From Candidatus Handelsmanbacteria bacterium (GTDB taxonomy: Bacteria; Latescibacterota; UBA2968; UBA8231), in NCBI GenBank assembly GCA_016867395.1, contig VGJS01000040.1, positions 1 to 40,820 of the forward strand: a stretch of DNA of 40,820 nucleotides. Direction: 5' to 3'. This document shows, in pieces, positions 24,816 to 33,383 of the stretch. Within the stretch, counting starts at the first letter, position 1; each line of letters opens with the position of its first letter. The notes under the pieces are model-generated. The model was given only the letters and a program-made list of their open reading frames with translations. It was not told where the DNA came from and did no database searches. The position numbers were made by a program, and so were the translations under genes.

Positions 24816-26612
24816 ATGGCGCCTATGCCACCTCACAAACGCCTGATCATCCTCGGCTGCGCGGTCCTGACCATATTCGGCCTGGCGGAGTCCCACCACC
24901 GGAGCGGGTTGGACGCCGAGGTGCGCCCGGAGCTGCAGCTGATCGCCGAGGTGCGCGACAAGATTCACCGCTATTACGTCGAACCCGTGGACAGCCTGCG
25001 CATCCTCGAAGGGGCCGTGGACGGCATGGCCGAGGCCCTGGCCCAGGGGGAGGCAGGCATCCAGGATTCCAGCGCCCTGGCCGAGGCCGACAGCCTGCTG
25101 GGCAACCGCCCCTCGCTGGGCAACCGCGCCCAGTTGGAATTGCTCGCCCGCACCCTCGACCGGCTGAGCCTTATACGCCAAGTCCCCTACCCCGCCGATT
25201 CCCTGGCCCGCGCCGCGGTGAGCGGCATGTTGATCGCCCTGGACCCGCACTCCAGCTACCTCGACCCCCAGGAGTCAGAGGAGATGATGGAGCGCTTCCA
25301 GGCCCACTTCGAGGGCATCGGCATCTACTTCGACATCCACCAGGGCAAGCTGGTGGTCATCTCCCCCATCGAGGGCTCTCCTTCCTACGGAAGGCTGCGG
25401 GCCGGCGACCACATCACCGCCATCGACGGGGCCTCCACCGAGGGGATCACCAACGACCAGGTGATGCAAAAACTGCGCGGCCCGCGCGGCACCCGGGTAC
25501 AGGTGCGGGTGGCCCGCCCTGGAGTGGAGGGACCCCTCGACATCACCCTAACTAGGGACCGTATCCCCGTCTACAGCGTGCCCTACGCCTTCATGTTGGG
25601 AGAGGGGACCGGCTATATCCGCATCACCCGCTTTGCCGAGCAAACCGGAGAGGAACTGGGCCAGGCCCTCAGCCAGCTCTCCGAGCAGGGCCTGGAACGG
25701 CTGGTGCTGGACCTGCGGGGCAACGGCGGGGGGTTCCTCTCCCAGGCCGTGGAGGTGGCCGACCACTTCCTCGACCGGGGCCAGTTGATCGTGTACACCG
25801 AAGGCCGCGAGCCCGGTTCGCGCATCGACTACAAGGACGAGAACCCACTGGAGGGGGACCCTCTCTCCCTGGTGGTGCTAATCGACCACGGCAGTGCAAG
25901 CGCCTCCGAGATCGTCGCCGGCGCCATCCAGGACCTGGACCTGGGCCTGATCGCCGGCCAGACCAGCTTTGGCAAGGGCCTGGTGCAGGAGCAGTTCCCC
26001 CTCTCCAGCAACGGCGGGCTGATGCTCCTGACCGTGGCCCGCTACTTCACCCCGCTGGGCCGCCTGATCCAGCGGCCCTATACCTACGACCTGCTAGCCT
26101 ATATTGAGGCTGGCCTCGACACGGTGGACGACAACGCCGTGGACAGTCTGCGCGCCGATGCCCCGGTCTTTCACACCGCCGCGGGCCGGGCGGTTTACGG
26201 GGGGGGCGGCATCACCCCAGACGTGGCCATCAAACCAGAGCCCATGGCTAACTTTGCCGAGGAACTGCTGGCCAACGGGGCGACCTTTGACTTTGGCAGC
26301 CGCTGGGTGGGCCGCCACCGCGACTGGCCCGCTCGTTTCGAGGACTTCCTCGCTAACTACCGGATCTCCGGCCAGGTCCTGGCCGAATTCCTCACCTTCC
26401 TGCGCCAAGAGAAAAAGCTCCAGGTAGAGGACAGCACCTTTGCCGCCCACCGGCAGTTCGTGGCCGGGGAGTTAAAAGCCGAGTTCGCCCGCGGGCTGTG
26501 GGGCGACGAGCAGCGCTACCGGGTGCTCCTCGAAAGCGACGAGGAGGTGAGCCAGGCCCTGCGGCTCTTTGGGCAGGCCGACGCCCTGCGCCTGGCCCAC
26601 ACCAGCCGCTGA
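24816..26612 (+). CDS. S41-family C-terminal processing peptidase
   Basis: About 598 residues: an N-terminal hydrophobic anchor (RLIILGCAVLTIFGLAES), a helical linker, a PDZ domain (about 160-250, IGIYFDIHQGKLVVISPIEG) and the tail-specific protease domain. Catalytic residues are Ser in DHGSASASEIVAGAIQD and Lys in TSFGKGLVQEQFP. DLRGNGGGFLSQAVEVADHF is also typical. It acts in the periplasm on unfolded or C-terminally tagged proteins. The C-terminal extension (about 130 residues) is longer than in minimal CtpA proteins. The start could be ATG 24816 or 24825; neither has a convincing Shine-Dalgarno sequence. A terminator overlaps its stop. Confidence 0.85.
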   Translation: MAPMPPHKRLIILGCAVLTIFGLAESHHRSGLDAEVRPELQLIAEVRDKIHRYYVEPVDSLRILEGAVDGMAEALAQGEAGIQDSSALAEADSLLGNRPSLGNRAQLELLARTLDRLSLIRQVPYPADSLARAAVSGMLIALDPHSSYLDPQESEEMMERFQAHFEGIGIYFDIHQGKLVVISPIEGSPSYGRLRAGDHITAIDGASTEGITNDQVMQKLRGPRGTRVQVRVARPGVEGPLDITLTRDRIPVYSVPYAFMLGEGTGYIRITRFAEQTGEELGQALSQLSEQGLERLVLDLRGNGGGFLSQAVEVADHFLDRGQLIVYTEGREPGSRIDYKDENPLEGDPLSLVVLIDHGSASASEIVAGAIQDLDLGLIAGQTSFGKGLVQEQFPLSSNGGLMLLTVARYFTPLGRLIQRPYTYDLLAYIEAGLDTVDDNAVDSLRADAPVFHTAAGRAVYGGGGITPDVAIKPEPMANFAEELLANGATFDFGSRWVGRHRDWPARFEDFLANYRISGQVLAEFLTFLRQEKKLQVEDSTFAAHRQFVAGELKAEFARGLWGDEQRYRVLLESDEEVSQALRLFGQADALRLAHTSR

Positions 26613-26636
26613 TTTGACTCAGGTCGGGGGTTTTTT
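26606..26636 (+). terminator. Intrinsic terminator after S41 protease
   Basis: CCG-CTGA, loop TTTGAC, then TCAG and CGG (with a 2-nt bulge), followed by GGG and six T. The stem includes the stop codon of the protease gene. The stem is short, so strength is uncertain. Confidence 0.5.
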
Positions 26637-26684
26637 ATTAGTTTAGGGGCGCGCGGCACAAGCGCCCGCTGCGGAGGGTAGACA

Positions 26685-27392
26685 ATGAACGAACAGCGAT
26701 TGCAGGTGGCAGGCGGCCGCGAGATCGTCCTGCCCATGAGCAAGGCGGTGGAGATCAGCATCCGCAGCCTGAAGATCCGTTTCGGCCGCTCCCTGATCAC
26801 CACCAGCGGCATCATCCTGGCCATCGCCTTTCTGATGTCCGTGTGGAGCAGCAACGCCCTGATCGGCAGCCTTAAGGAGGCCAACAAGAGCGAGATCAAC
26901 CTGCTGCTCCAGAAGAACGGCATCGAGACCGCCTCGGCCGAGGGCGGCCGCTCCTCGGCCGACGCCCGGGCCCAGGCCCAGGAGGAACGGTCCAAGCAGA
27001 CCTGGCTCATCGGCCTGTCGCTGCTGGTGTGCGTGGTGGGCATCGCCAACGCCATGCTCATGTCGGTGACCGAGCGCTTCCGCGAGATCGGCACCATGAA
27101 GTGCCTGGGGGCCCTGGATTCCTTCATTATCAAGCTCTTCCTGCTCGAATCCACCTTCCAGGGGGTGGTGGGTACTACCATTGGCATCGCCATTGGCCTC
27201 CTGATGACCCTGGGCCTGAACCTGCTGGCCTACGGGGGGTACGTTTTCTCCTACTTCCCGGTGGGGGGCATCCTGCAGTCGGTGCTGGCCTCCCTCGTAG
27301 CCGGTACTTTGCTGTCCCTCGTGGGGGCCATGCTGCCGGCATACAAGGCGGCCAAGATGGAGCCGGTCGAAGCCATGCGTTCGGACACCTGA
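26685..27392 (+). CDS. Small MacB/FtsX-type ABC permease
   Basis: The 235-aa permease has four membrane helices in MacB order: one N-terminal helix (SLITTSGIILAIAFLMSVW) and three C-terminal (LIGLSLLVCVVGIANAMLM, a central pair around FQGVVGTTIGIAIGLLMTL, and SVLASLVAGTLLSLVGAML). TERFREIGTMKCLGA, which couples to the ATPase, and a closing AAKMEPVEAMRSD are conserved. The large periplasmic domain of MacB (normally about 200 residues) is replaced by a stretch of about 60 residues rich in Ala, Gln and charged residues. It is paired with the ATPase gene 14 nt downstream. It probably works in mechanotransmission or lipoprotein transport. The substrate is unknown. Confidence 0.8.
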   Translation: MNEQRLQVAGGREIVLPMSKAVEISIRSLKIRFGRSLITTSGIILAIAFLMSVWSSNALIGSLKEANKSEINLLLQKNGIETASAEGGRSSADARAQAQEERSKQTWLIGLSLLVCVVGIANAMLMSVTERFREIGTMKCLGALDSFIIKLFLLESTFQGVVGTTIGIAIGLLMTLGLNLLAYGGYVFSYFPVGGILQSVLASLVAGTLLSLVGAMLPAYKAAKMEPVEAMRSDT

Positions 27393-27406
27393 GAGGAGCA
27401 TCCCCG

Positions 27407-28171
27407 ATGTCAACAGTGGAAAAGACCCCCTCCGAGGAACAGCGCACCGTGGTGCGCACCCAGCAAGTCAAGAAGATCTACAAGATGGGCAACACCGAGG
27501 TCCAGGCCCTGCGCGGGGTGGATCTGGAAATATACACCGGCGAGTACCTCTCGCTGATGGGCCCCTCGGGATCGGGCAAGAGCACCCTGTTCAACATGGT
27601 CGGCGGCCTCGACAAACCGTCAGAGGGCAAGGTCTACATCGACGAGGTGGACGTGGCCCAGCTTGATGCCTACGAGCTGGCCTGGCTGCGCTGCCGCAAG
27701 ATCGGCTACATCTTCCAGTCATTCAACCTGATCCCGGTAATGACCGCCCTGGAGAACGTCACCCTGCCCATGGTCTTCGCCGGCCTGACCAGCGATGAGT
27801 CGCGCGACAAAGGCATGGTGCTGCTCGAAAAGGTGGGGCTGGGAGAGCGGCACTCCCACAAGCCCTACGAGCTGTCGGGCGGCCAGCAGCAGCGGGTGGC
27901 CGTGGCCCGGGCCCTAGCCAACGACCCGGCCGTGGTCCTGGCCGACGAGCCCACCGCCAACCTCGACCTGCGCACCGGCACCGAGATTATCGAACTGCTC
28001 AAGGAGATGAACGCGTCCTCCGGGGTGACCATCATCTCGGCCACCCACGATCACAAGATGCTCAGCGTCTCGGACCGGGTGGTGTGGATCAAGGACGGCC
28101 AGGTGGAACGCATCGCCGACCGCGCCGACCTCGACATCGAAGTCACCCAGGTAGGCGGGGAAGAGCAGTAG
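27407..28171 (+). CDS. LolD/MacB-type ABC transporter ATPase
   Basis: The 254-aa protein is a complete ABC ATPase: Walker [11 protein letters not shown]-loop [18 protein letters not shown], signature [15 protein letters not shown], Walker [13 protein letters not shown], and the switch His in ATHDH. The FQSFNLIP segment is typical of the MacB/LolD/FtsE class that energises MacB-type permeases. An N-terminal extension of about 15 residues precedes the domain. The start ATG follows GAGAGGAG by 8 nt. The stop is TAG, and a strong terminator begins 26 nt later, so the transporter is a two-gene unit, unless a membrane fusion protein is encoded elsewhere. Confidence 0.9.
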   Translation: MSTVEKTPSEEQRTVVRTQQVKKIYKMGNTEVQALRGVDLEIYTGEYLSLMGPSGSGKSTLFNMVGGLDKPSEGKVYIDEVDVAQLDAYELAWLRCRKIGYIFQSFNLIPVMTALENVTLPMVFAGLTSDESRDKGMVLLEKVGLGERHSHKPYELSGGQQQRVAVARALANDPAVVLADEPTANLDLRTGTEIIELLKEMNASSGVTIISATHDHKMLSVSDRVVWIKDGQVERIADRADLDIEVTQVGGEEQ

Positions 28172-28196
28172 CAGCAGGAAGCACAAACGCGCGTGA

Positions 28197-28231
28197 AACC
28201 GGCGGGAGCAACAACCTCGCCGGTTTTTTTT
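28197..28231 (+). terminator. Intrinsic terminator after ABC transporter
   Basis: AACCGGCG pairs with CGCCGGTT (8 bp, 13-nt loop), and the second arm runs directly into eight T. This is a strong rho-independent terminator. Confidence 0.85.
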
Positions 28232-28232
28232 G

Positions 28233-28277
28233 CGACCCTTCGGTCGAAACACCCCCGCCTTTCGACCATTTGGTCGA
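28233..28277. repeat. Two consecutive CGACC-N4-GGTCG hairpins
   Basis: CGACC-CTTC-GGTCG (28233-28246) and CGACC-ATTT-GGTCG (28263-28276) have the same stem with different 4-nt loops. The second can be extended by one T-A pair. They lie directly after the terminator. Possible roles are protein binding or RNA processing; none is established. Confidence 0.5.
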
Positions 28278-28426
28278 GCCGGCGAACGCCTGCCTCCTTT
28301 GAAGAAAAAGCCAATCGTTTTAGCTTTCAGTACTTGGCCGGCCTCCTGCCCCAGGCGGTCCCGACTGGCACTGCTTGTGGTCCGTACCCCACGTTGCTCG
28401 GTCGCCCGCACCGCCAGGAGGTAGCC

Positions 28427-28843
28427 ATGCGGTTCTGCGGAGTGTTGAAGGCCCTACTAGCCTCGGCCTCCCTCGCCGTCGACCAGCCAGCCGCGCCGCC
28501 CGCAGCGGCTCTCGGCAAAAAAGAGCCCCCCGGCTTTGTCGATGCCAACCGCGACGGGGTCAACGACATCACCGGCCTGCGGCACACCCGGACCTCGCGG
28601 CGCGGCCATCGCTACGGGCGCATCGCCGAGAAACTGCGCCAGTCCCTCGACCTGGGGCTCGACCAGAAGCGCCGCGACCGCTGGCGGCTGCTGGAGCTGG
28701 CACTCGTTCGCTAATTCCAGCCCGCCGGCGGCCCCGGCTTTGAGGCGGGTCTGCGCTGGTCCCGCTGCCGCAAAGACTCTAACGGCCCTTACTACGACGC
28801 CGAGGTCAATACCTACTCGGCCAGCCTCGAGCACGCCTTCTAA
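28427..28843 (+). pseudogene. Exported protein with C-terminal outer-membrane beta-strands, one in-frame stop
   Basis: An ATG at 28427 follows AGGAGG. The N-terminus looks like a short signal segment (LLASASLAV). It is followed by FVDANRDGVND, a calcium-binding-like Asp repeat known from exported proteins of environmental bacteria. The frame meets TAA at 28712-28714, but the same frame goes on as FQPAGGPGFEAGLRWSR and ends SASLEHAF-stop. The final aromatic residue and alternating pattern fit the last strands of an outer-membrane beta-barrel. The whole is only 138 codons, so most of a barrel is missing and an internal deletion is likely. I do not recognise the exact family. Confidence 0.5.
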
Positions 28844-28847
28844 GTCA

Positions 28848-29511
<664 letters not shown>

Positions 29512-29597
29512 CCAGAGGCCGCTGGTTGACCTTGGTCCGGAAATGATCTTTTGTATGCCCAGACGCGCTGCTCCCTCCTCCTCCCAGTAACCAGGAT

Positions 29598-30365
29598 ATG
29601 CATAGTTTAAAGGACAAGGTCGCCATCCTGACCGGCGCGGCCTCAGGTATTAGCCGCGGCACCGCCTAACTCTTCGCCGAACACGGGGCCAGACTGGTAC
29701 TGGTGGACCGCGACGAGGCCGGCCTGGCCGAGACCCTGGGGCGGTTGAAGATGCCGGGAGCCACAGCCATTGCCGTGTGCGCCGATGTCTCGCTGTCGGC
29801 CACCAACGCGCGGGCGGTCGCCGCAGGCCTGGAGACCTTTGGCCAGATCGACGCGGTCTTCAACAACGCCTGCATCATGCCCTACGGCGACCTGCAGCAG
29901 GTGCGCGAGGAGACCAGGGACGAGATGCAGGCGGTCAACGTCAAGGCCATGTTCCTGATGTGCAAGGCCGTGATCTTCCACATGCTCGGGCGGGGGAGCG
30001 GGTCCATCATCAAGACCTCCTAAGTGATGGCTACCCTCACCGAGCCGGGGTACGAGGCGTATACCACCTCCAAGGCCGGGGTCCTCGGCCTGAGCAAGGC
30101 CCTGGCTGTCTCCTATGATGAACACGGCATCCGCCTCAACGCCCTCTGCCCCTGCTGGGTGGAGACCCCCATGAACCTCAAGGTGGCCGAGGACCTGGGC
30201 GGCATGGGCAAGCTCTACCCCTTCGTCAACCGGCAGCAGGCCCTGGGCCGCATGGCCTCCACCCGCGAGGTCGCTTAGGCCGTGCTCTTCCTGGCCTCCG
30301 ACGAATCCAGTGCCGTGAGCGGCCGCGCCCTTTATGTAGATGGGGCGTCGACCGCGGCGATCTGA
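29598..30365 (+). pseudogene. Short-chain dehydrogenase with three in-frame stops
   Basis: One frame from ATG 29598 to TGA 30363-30365 gives a complete classical SDR of 255 codons with no indel: AILTGAASGISRGTA, NNACIMPYG, YEAYTTSKAGVLGLSKAL with the YxxxK, RLNALCPCWVETPM, and LFLASDESSAVSGRALYVDG. Stops interrupt it at 29667 (TAA), 30021 (TAA, next to the expected catalytic Ser segment) and 30276 (TAG, at the position where EVAEAV is usual). Without readthrough no active enzyme can form. The family oxidises or reduces varied alcohols, so the substrate is unknown. The trp promoter begins 6 nt after its end. Confidence 0.8.
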
Positions 30366-30370
30366 TCCCC

Positions 30371-30399
30371 TTGACAGGGCCAGGGGAGGCTTGTATCTT
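30371..30399 (+). promoter_or_regulatory. Sigma-70 promoter of the trp supra-operon
   Basis: TTGACA (30371-30376, perfect -35), 17-bp spacer, TATCTT (30394-30399, four of six matches to the -10 consensus). It lies 40 bp upstream of the Trp leader peptide. This is the best promoter match in the window. Confidence 0.8.
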
Positions 30400-30438
30400 G
30401 AAAATACCAAATTTTCACGCTGGCCGAGGATCGAAGAC

Positions 30439-30531
30439 ATGAAACTCCCCATTGTCCACAACAACCGCTGGTGGCGCTCCTGGCCATATAGCCGGAGTCA
30501 TGACGTAGTGCGTCCACCCCACAGCGCGTAA
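30439..30531 (+). CDS. trpL: Trp operon leader peptide
   Basis: A 30-codon frame, ATG to TAA, encodes a peptide with Trp at codons 11, 12 and 15 (TGG at 30469, 30472 and 30481). It lies between a strong promoter and an intrinsic terminator directly upstream of the anthranilate synthase gene. This is the layout of enterobacterial trpL. The peptide has no function beyond ribosome position sensing. Its RNA can form a 9-bp pairing between CGCTGGTGG (30466-30474, the Trp codons) and CCACC...AGCG (30514-30526). A stalled ribosome would block this and leave the second segment free to pair with the terminator's left arm (CACC and CGCG with CGCG-GGTG). The ribosome-binding site (GAGG) is weak. Confidence 0.8.
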   Translation: MKLPIVHNNRWWRSWPYSRSHDVVRPPHSA

Positions 30532-30556
30532 CAGCCGATCCATCGGAGCAAACAAA

Positions 30557-30596
30557 AACCGCGGGTGCACCTAGAGCGCCTGCGGTTACTTTTTTT
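30557..30596 (+). terminator. Trp attenuator terminator
   Basis: AACCGCGGGTGC pairs with GCGCCTGCGGTT (12 bp including two G-U pairs; 7-nt loop), followed by AC and seven T. It lies 17 bp before the anthranilate synthase start. Formation is expected when Trp-tRNA is plentiful and the ribosome finishes the leader. The alternative pairing of its left arm with 30515-30528 would act as antiterminator. Confidence 0.85.
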
Positions 30597-30613
30597 ATAG
30601 ACAGGAGAGTCCC

Positions 30614-32758
30614 ATGTCTACCTTTACTACGACCGGCGGAGTCGAGATCACCCGCACCGTCGCGGAGTTGCCCGTCGTCGGCGCCCTGGACCTGTTCCTG
30701 GCGCGGCTGGACGCCCACCGGGGCGCAGTCTTCGCCAGCGGCTACGAATACCCGGGGCGGTACAGCCGCTGGGACATCGGCTTCGTCGATCCGCCGGTGG
30801 AGTTGGTGGCCAGGGGCCACGACTTCACCGTCCGGGCCCTCAACGAGCGGGGCATACCCCTTTTGCAGCTCTTCCGCCAGGGGATCGAGGGCCATCGCCA
30901 CCTGGGCGCCCTGGAGGGAAACGATACCGAGCTGCGCGGCCAGGTGTCCCCCATGCCGCCGCATTTCCCCGAGGAGGAGCGCTCCAAGCAGCCCACCATC
31001 TTCAGCCTGCTACGCGCCCTGGTCTGGCAGTTCGGGGCCCCTGTCGAGCCGCACCTCGGTTTCTACGGGGCGATGGGCTATGACCTGGTCTTCCAGTTCG
31101 AGCCCATAACCTTGCGCCACCAGCGGCCAGCCCAGCATCCCGACCTGCACCTCTTTCTGCCCGACGACCTGATCGTTGTCGATCACCGAAAGGAGCAGGC
31201 GCTGCGCTACTCCTACGACTTCCGCCAGGGCTCCCTCTCCACCCATGGCCTGGCCGGGGCCGGCCAGGCCATGCCCGCGGCCAAAGGCAGGCCCACGGCG
31301 CTGGAGAGCGACCACGCCCCCGGCGAGTACGCCGCCAAGGTGCGCCGGATCATTGAGGGCACCCGGCGCGGCGACTTTTTCGAGGTGGTGCCCAGCCAGG
31401 TGCTCAGCGCTGGGTACGGGGGAACGCCCAGCGACCTCTTCGCCAATATCCGCCGCACCAACCCCAGCCCGTACGAGTTCCTCATCAACCTTGGAAAGGA
31501 GCAACTAGTGGGCGCCTCTCCCGAGATGTTCGTGCGGGTGGAGGGTAGCCAGGTGGAGACATGCCCCATCTCGGGCACCATCCGGCGCGGTTCCTCGCCC
31601 ATCGAGGATGCCGAACAGATTCTGACGCTGCTCAACTCCCAGAAGGACGAGGCCGAGTTGACCATGTGCACCGACGTGGACCGCAACGACAAGGCCCGGG
31701 TCTGCCAGGCCGGCAGCGTGCGAGTGCTGGGCCGGCGGCTGATCGAGACCTACTCGCGGCTCATCCATACCGTCGATCATGTCGTAGGGGAATTGCGCCC
31801 AGGCTTCGACGCCTTCGACGCCCTGCTCTCCCACATGTGGGCCGTCACCCTGACCGGGGCGCCCAAGCCGGCGGCCATGCAGATGATCGAGCACCTCGAA
31901 AACTCGGCCCGCCGCTGGTATGGCGGCTGCGTGGGCATGCTCAGCTTCAACGGCAATATCAACACCGGCATCACCATCCGCACCGTGCACCTGGAGGACG
32001 GGGTGGCCCGGGTGCGGGTGGGGGCCACCATCCTCTGCGATTCGGACCCGGACGAGGAGGAGATCGAGACCCGCACCAAGGCCGAGGCCTTCACCAACGC
32101 GGTGCTACAGCTGGCCCCGCCGGCCCCGCCCAGCACCCCCGCCCTGCGGGCCACTGGTTCCGGCCGCAAGGTGCTCTTTGTCGATAACCGCGACTCCTTT
32201 GTCCACACCCTGAGCGACTACGTGCGCCAGACCGGCGCCGAGGTTACCACCTTACGGGCCGGCTTCCCCTACACCCTGTTTGACGAGCTGAAGCCGGACC
32301 TGGTCTTCATCTCCCCGGGGCCGGGAACGCCAGAGGAGTTCGGGGTGCCCGAATTGGTGCGCCAGTGTGTGCAGCGCCAACTGCCGGTCTTTGGGGTGTG
32401 CCTGGGCCTACAGGGCATGGTCGAGGCTTTCGGTGGTAAGTTAGCGGTGCTGAGCTATCCCATGCACGGCAAGAGTTCGGTGGTCGAATGCAGCGGCGAG
32501 GGGTTGTTGGAGGGGTTTCCCGCGCGCTTCATCGCCGGCCGCTACCACTCCCTCTTCGCTCTGCCCGAGGCCCTGCCTTCCTGCCTCAAGGTGCGGGCCC
32601 GCACCGAGGACGGGGTGATCATGGCCGTCGAGCACGAGAGCTATCCAGCCGCGGCAGTACAGTTCCACCCCGAGTCCATCCTCACCGTTAAAGAGGACCT
32701 GGGCCTGCGGCTCATCGCCCGGGTGATGGAGCGGCTGGCGAAAGGAAGGGCCGGATGA
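30614..32758 (+). CDS. trpEG: Anthranilate synthase, TrpE-TrpG fusion
   Basis: The 714-aa protein joins both subunits. Residues 1-500 are the chorismate-using component I: FFEVVPSQVLSA, PSPYEFLINLG, CPISGTIRRG, ELTMCTDVDRND, and YGGCVGMLSFNGNINTGITI. After a Pro/Ala-rich linker (about 505-520) the glutamine amidotransferase follows (about 522-714), with PGPGTPEEFG, the nucleophile Cys in GVCLGLQGM and the catalytic His-Glu in VQFHPES. It makes anthranilate, the first committed step to tryptophan, in the cytoplasm. Such fusions are known in alphaproteobacteria and some other lineages. GGAG precedes the ATG, and the attenuator lies just upstream. Its stop overlaps the ATG of the tautomerase remnant (ATGA). 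Confidence 0.92.
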   Translation: MSTFTTTGGVEITRTVAELPVVGALDLFLARLDAHRGAVFASGYEYPGRYSRWDIGFVDPPVELVARGHDFTVRALNERGIPLLQLFRQGIEGHRHLGALEGNDTELRGQVSPMPPHFPEEERSKQPTIFSLLRALVWQFGAPVEPHLGFYGAMGYDLVFQFEPITLRHQRPAQHPDLHLFLPDDLIVVDHRKEQALRYSYDFRQGSLSTHGLAGAGQAMPAAKGRPTALESDHAPGEYAAKVRRIIEGTRRGDFFEVVPSQVLSAGYGGTPSDLFANIRRTNPSPYEFLINLGKEQLVGASPEMFVRVEGSQVETCPISGTIRRGSSPIEDAEQILTLLNSQKDEAELTMCTDVDRNDKARVCQAGSVRVLGRRLIETYSRLIHTVDHVVGELRPGFDAFDALLSHMWAVTLTGAPKPAAMQMIEHLENSARRWYGGCVGMLSFNGNINTGITIRTVHLEDGVARVRVGATILCDSDPDEEEIETRTKAEAFTNAVLQLAPPAPPSTPALRATGSGRKVLFVDNRDSFVHTLSDYVRQTGAEVTTLRAGFPYTLFDELKPDLVFISPGPGTPEEFGVPELVRQCVQRQLPVFGVCLGLQGMVEAFGGKLAVLSYPMHGKSSVVECSGEGLLEGFPARFIAGRYHSLFALPEALPSCLKVRARTEDGVIMAVEHESYPAAAVQFHPESILTVKEDLGLRLIARVMERLAKGRAG

Positions 32759-33093
32759 TCCGCGTGTACGGTCTGCGCTACAAGCCGGACCCCCTCAAGG
32801 GCCGGCTTTCGGACCTCATCAACGCCTGTATGGTCAAGGCCCTGCAATTCCCCCCAAACAAGCGGGCGCACCGCTTCTTCCCGATGGAACGCGAGGACTT
32901 CTACTATCCCGAGGGCCGCTCGGTCGAGGCCAAGAAGAAGCTGATGCACCTGCTCTTTGAATGAATGGAAAGCCAGTTGGGCATCGCCCCCATCTATGTT
33001 GCGATCAGCATCCGCCAGATCCCGCCCTGGAACTGGGGCTTCCGCGGCCAGACCGGCGACGAGGCACGACTGGATTACAAGTTGAATGTGTGA
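32755..33093 (+). pseudogene. Tautomerase-family protein with in-frame stop and internal deletion
   Basis: In one frame, ATG 32755 to TGA 33091-33093, the sequence reads as a Tautomerase_2-type protein: MIRVYGLRYKPDPLKGRLSD, KRAHRFFPMEREDFYYPEGRS, EAKKKLMHLLFE, and WGFRGQTGDEARLDYKLNV. A TGA at 32962-32964 interrupts it. About 18 residues usually present between FYYPEGRS and the second GRS-containing segment are missing, consistent with a deletion between short repeats. The Pro1 of the tautomerase family is not seen right after Met; in this subfamily the start is often MI. It overlaps trpEG by 4 nt. Confidence 0.7.
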
Positions 33094-33158
33094 TGCCCTT
33101 CGCCTTGACAAAGAGGGAAGGCGACGCCTAGATTCACCCCGTTTTCATTCACCAGGAG

Positions 33159-33380
33159 GTGCGCGCGAAAACCTACGAGTTTCTGGCAAGAATGAGCGCG
33201 GATGGCCACCTCGATATCCCCACTGGCTTTTGCGAGCAACTGCCGCGCAAAAGGTAGGTCCGAGTGCTCCTCCTAGTCCCCGAACTCGACCAAGATCACT
33301 CCGCGTGGGCGCAAGTGACTGCCGAACCGTTCCTCGCGGGGTACAGCGGCGCTGACGCCGTGTACGACCGACTCACCTGA
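33159..33380 (+). pseudogene. Antitoxin-like gene with in-frame TAG
   Basis: The frame from a weak GTG at 33159 (behind AGGAGG, too close for a normal start) reads KTYEFLARMSADGHLDIPTG, then CEQLPRKR, a TAG at 33255-33257, then VRVLLLVPEL and ends FLAGYSGADAVYDRLT-TGA. The arrangement is that of short antitoxins paired with MazF-like toxins, with an N-terminal DNA-binding beta-fold and an acidic C-terminal tail. It lies 3 nt upstream of a MazF-like gene, as expected for a toxin-antitoxin pair. The stop would leave a 32-codon product without the toxin-binding tail. Confidence 0.6.
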
Positions 33381-33383
33381 ACC

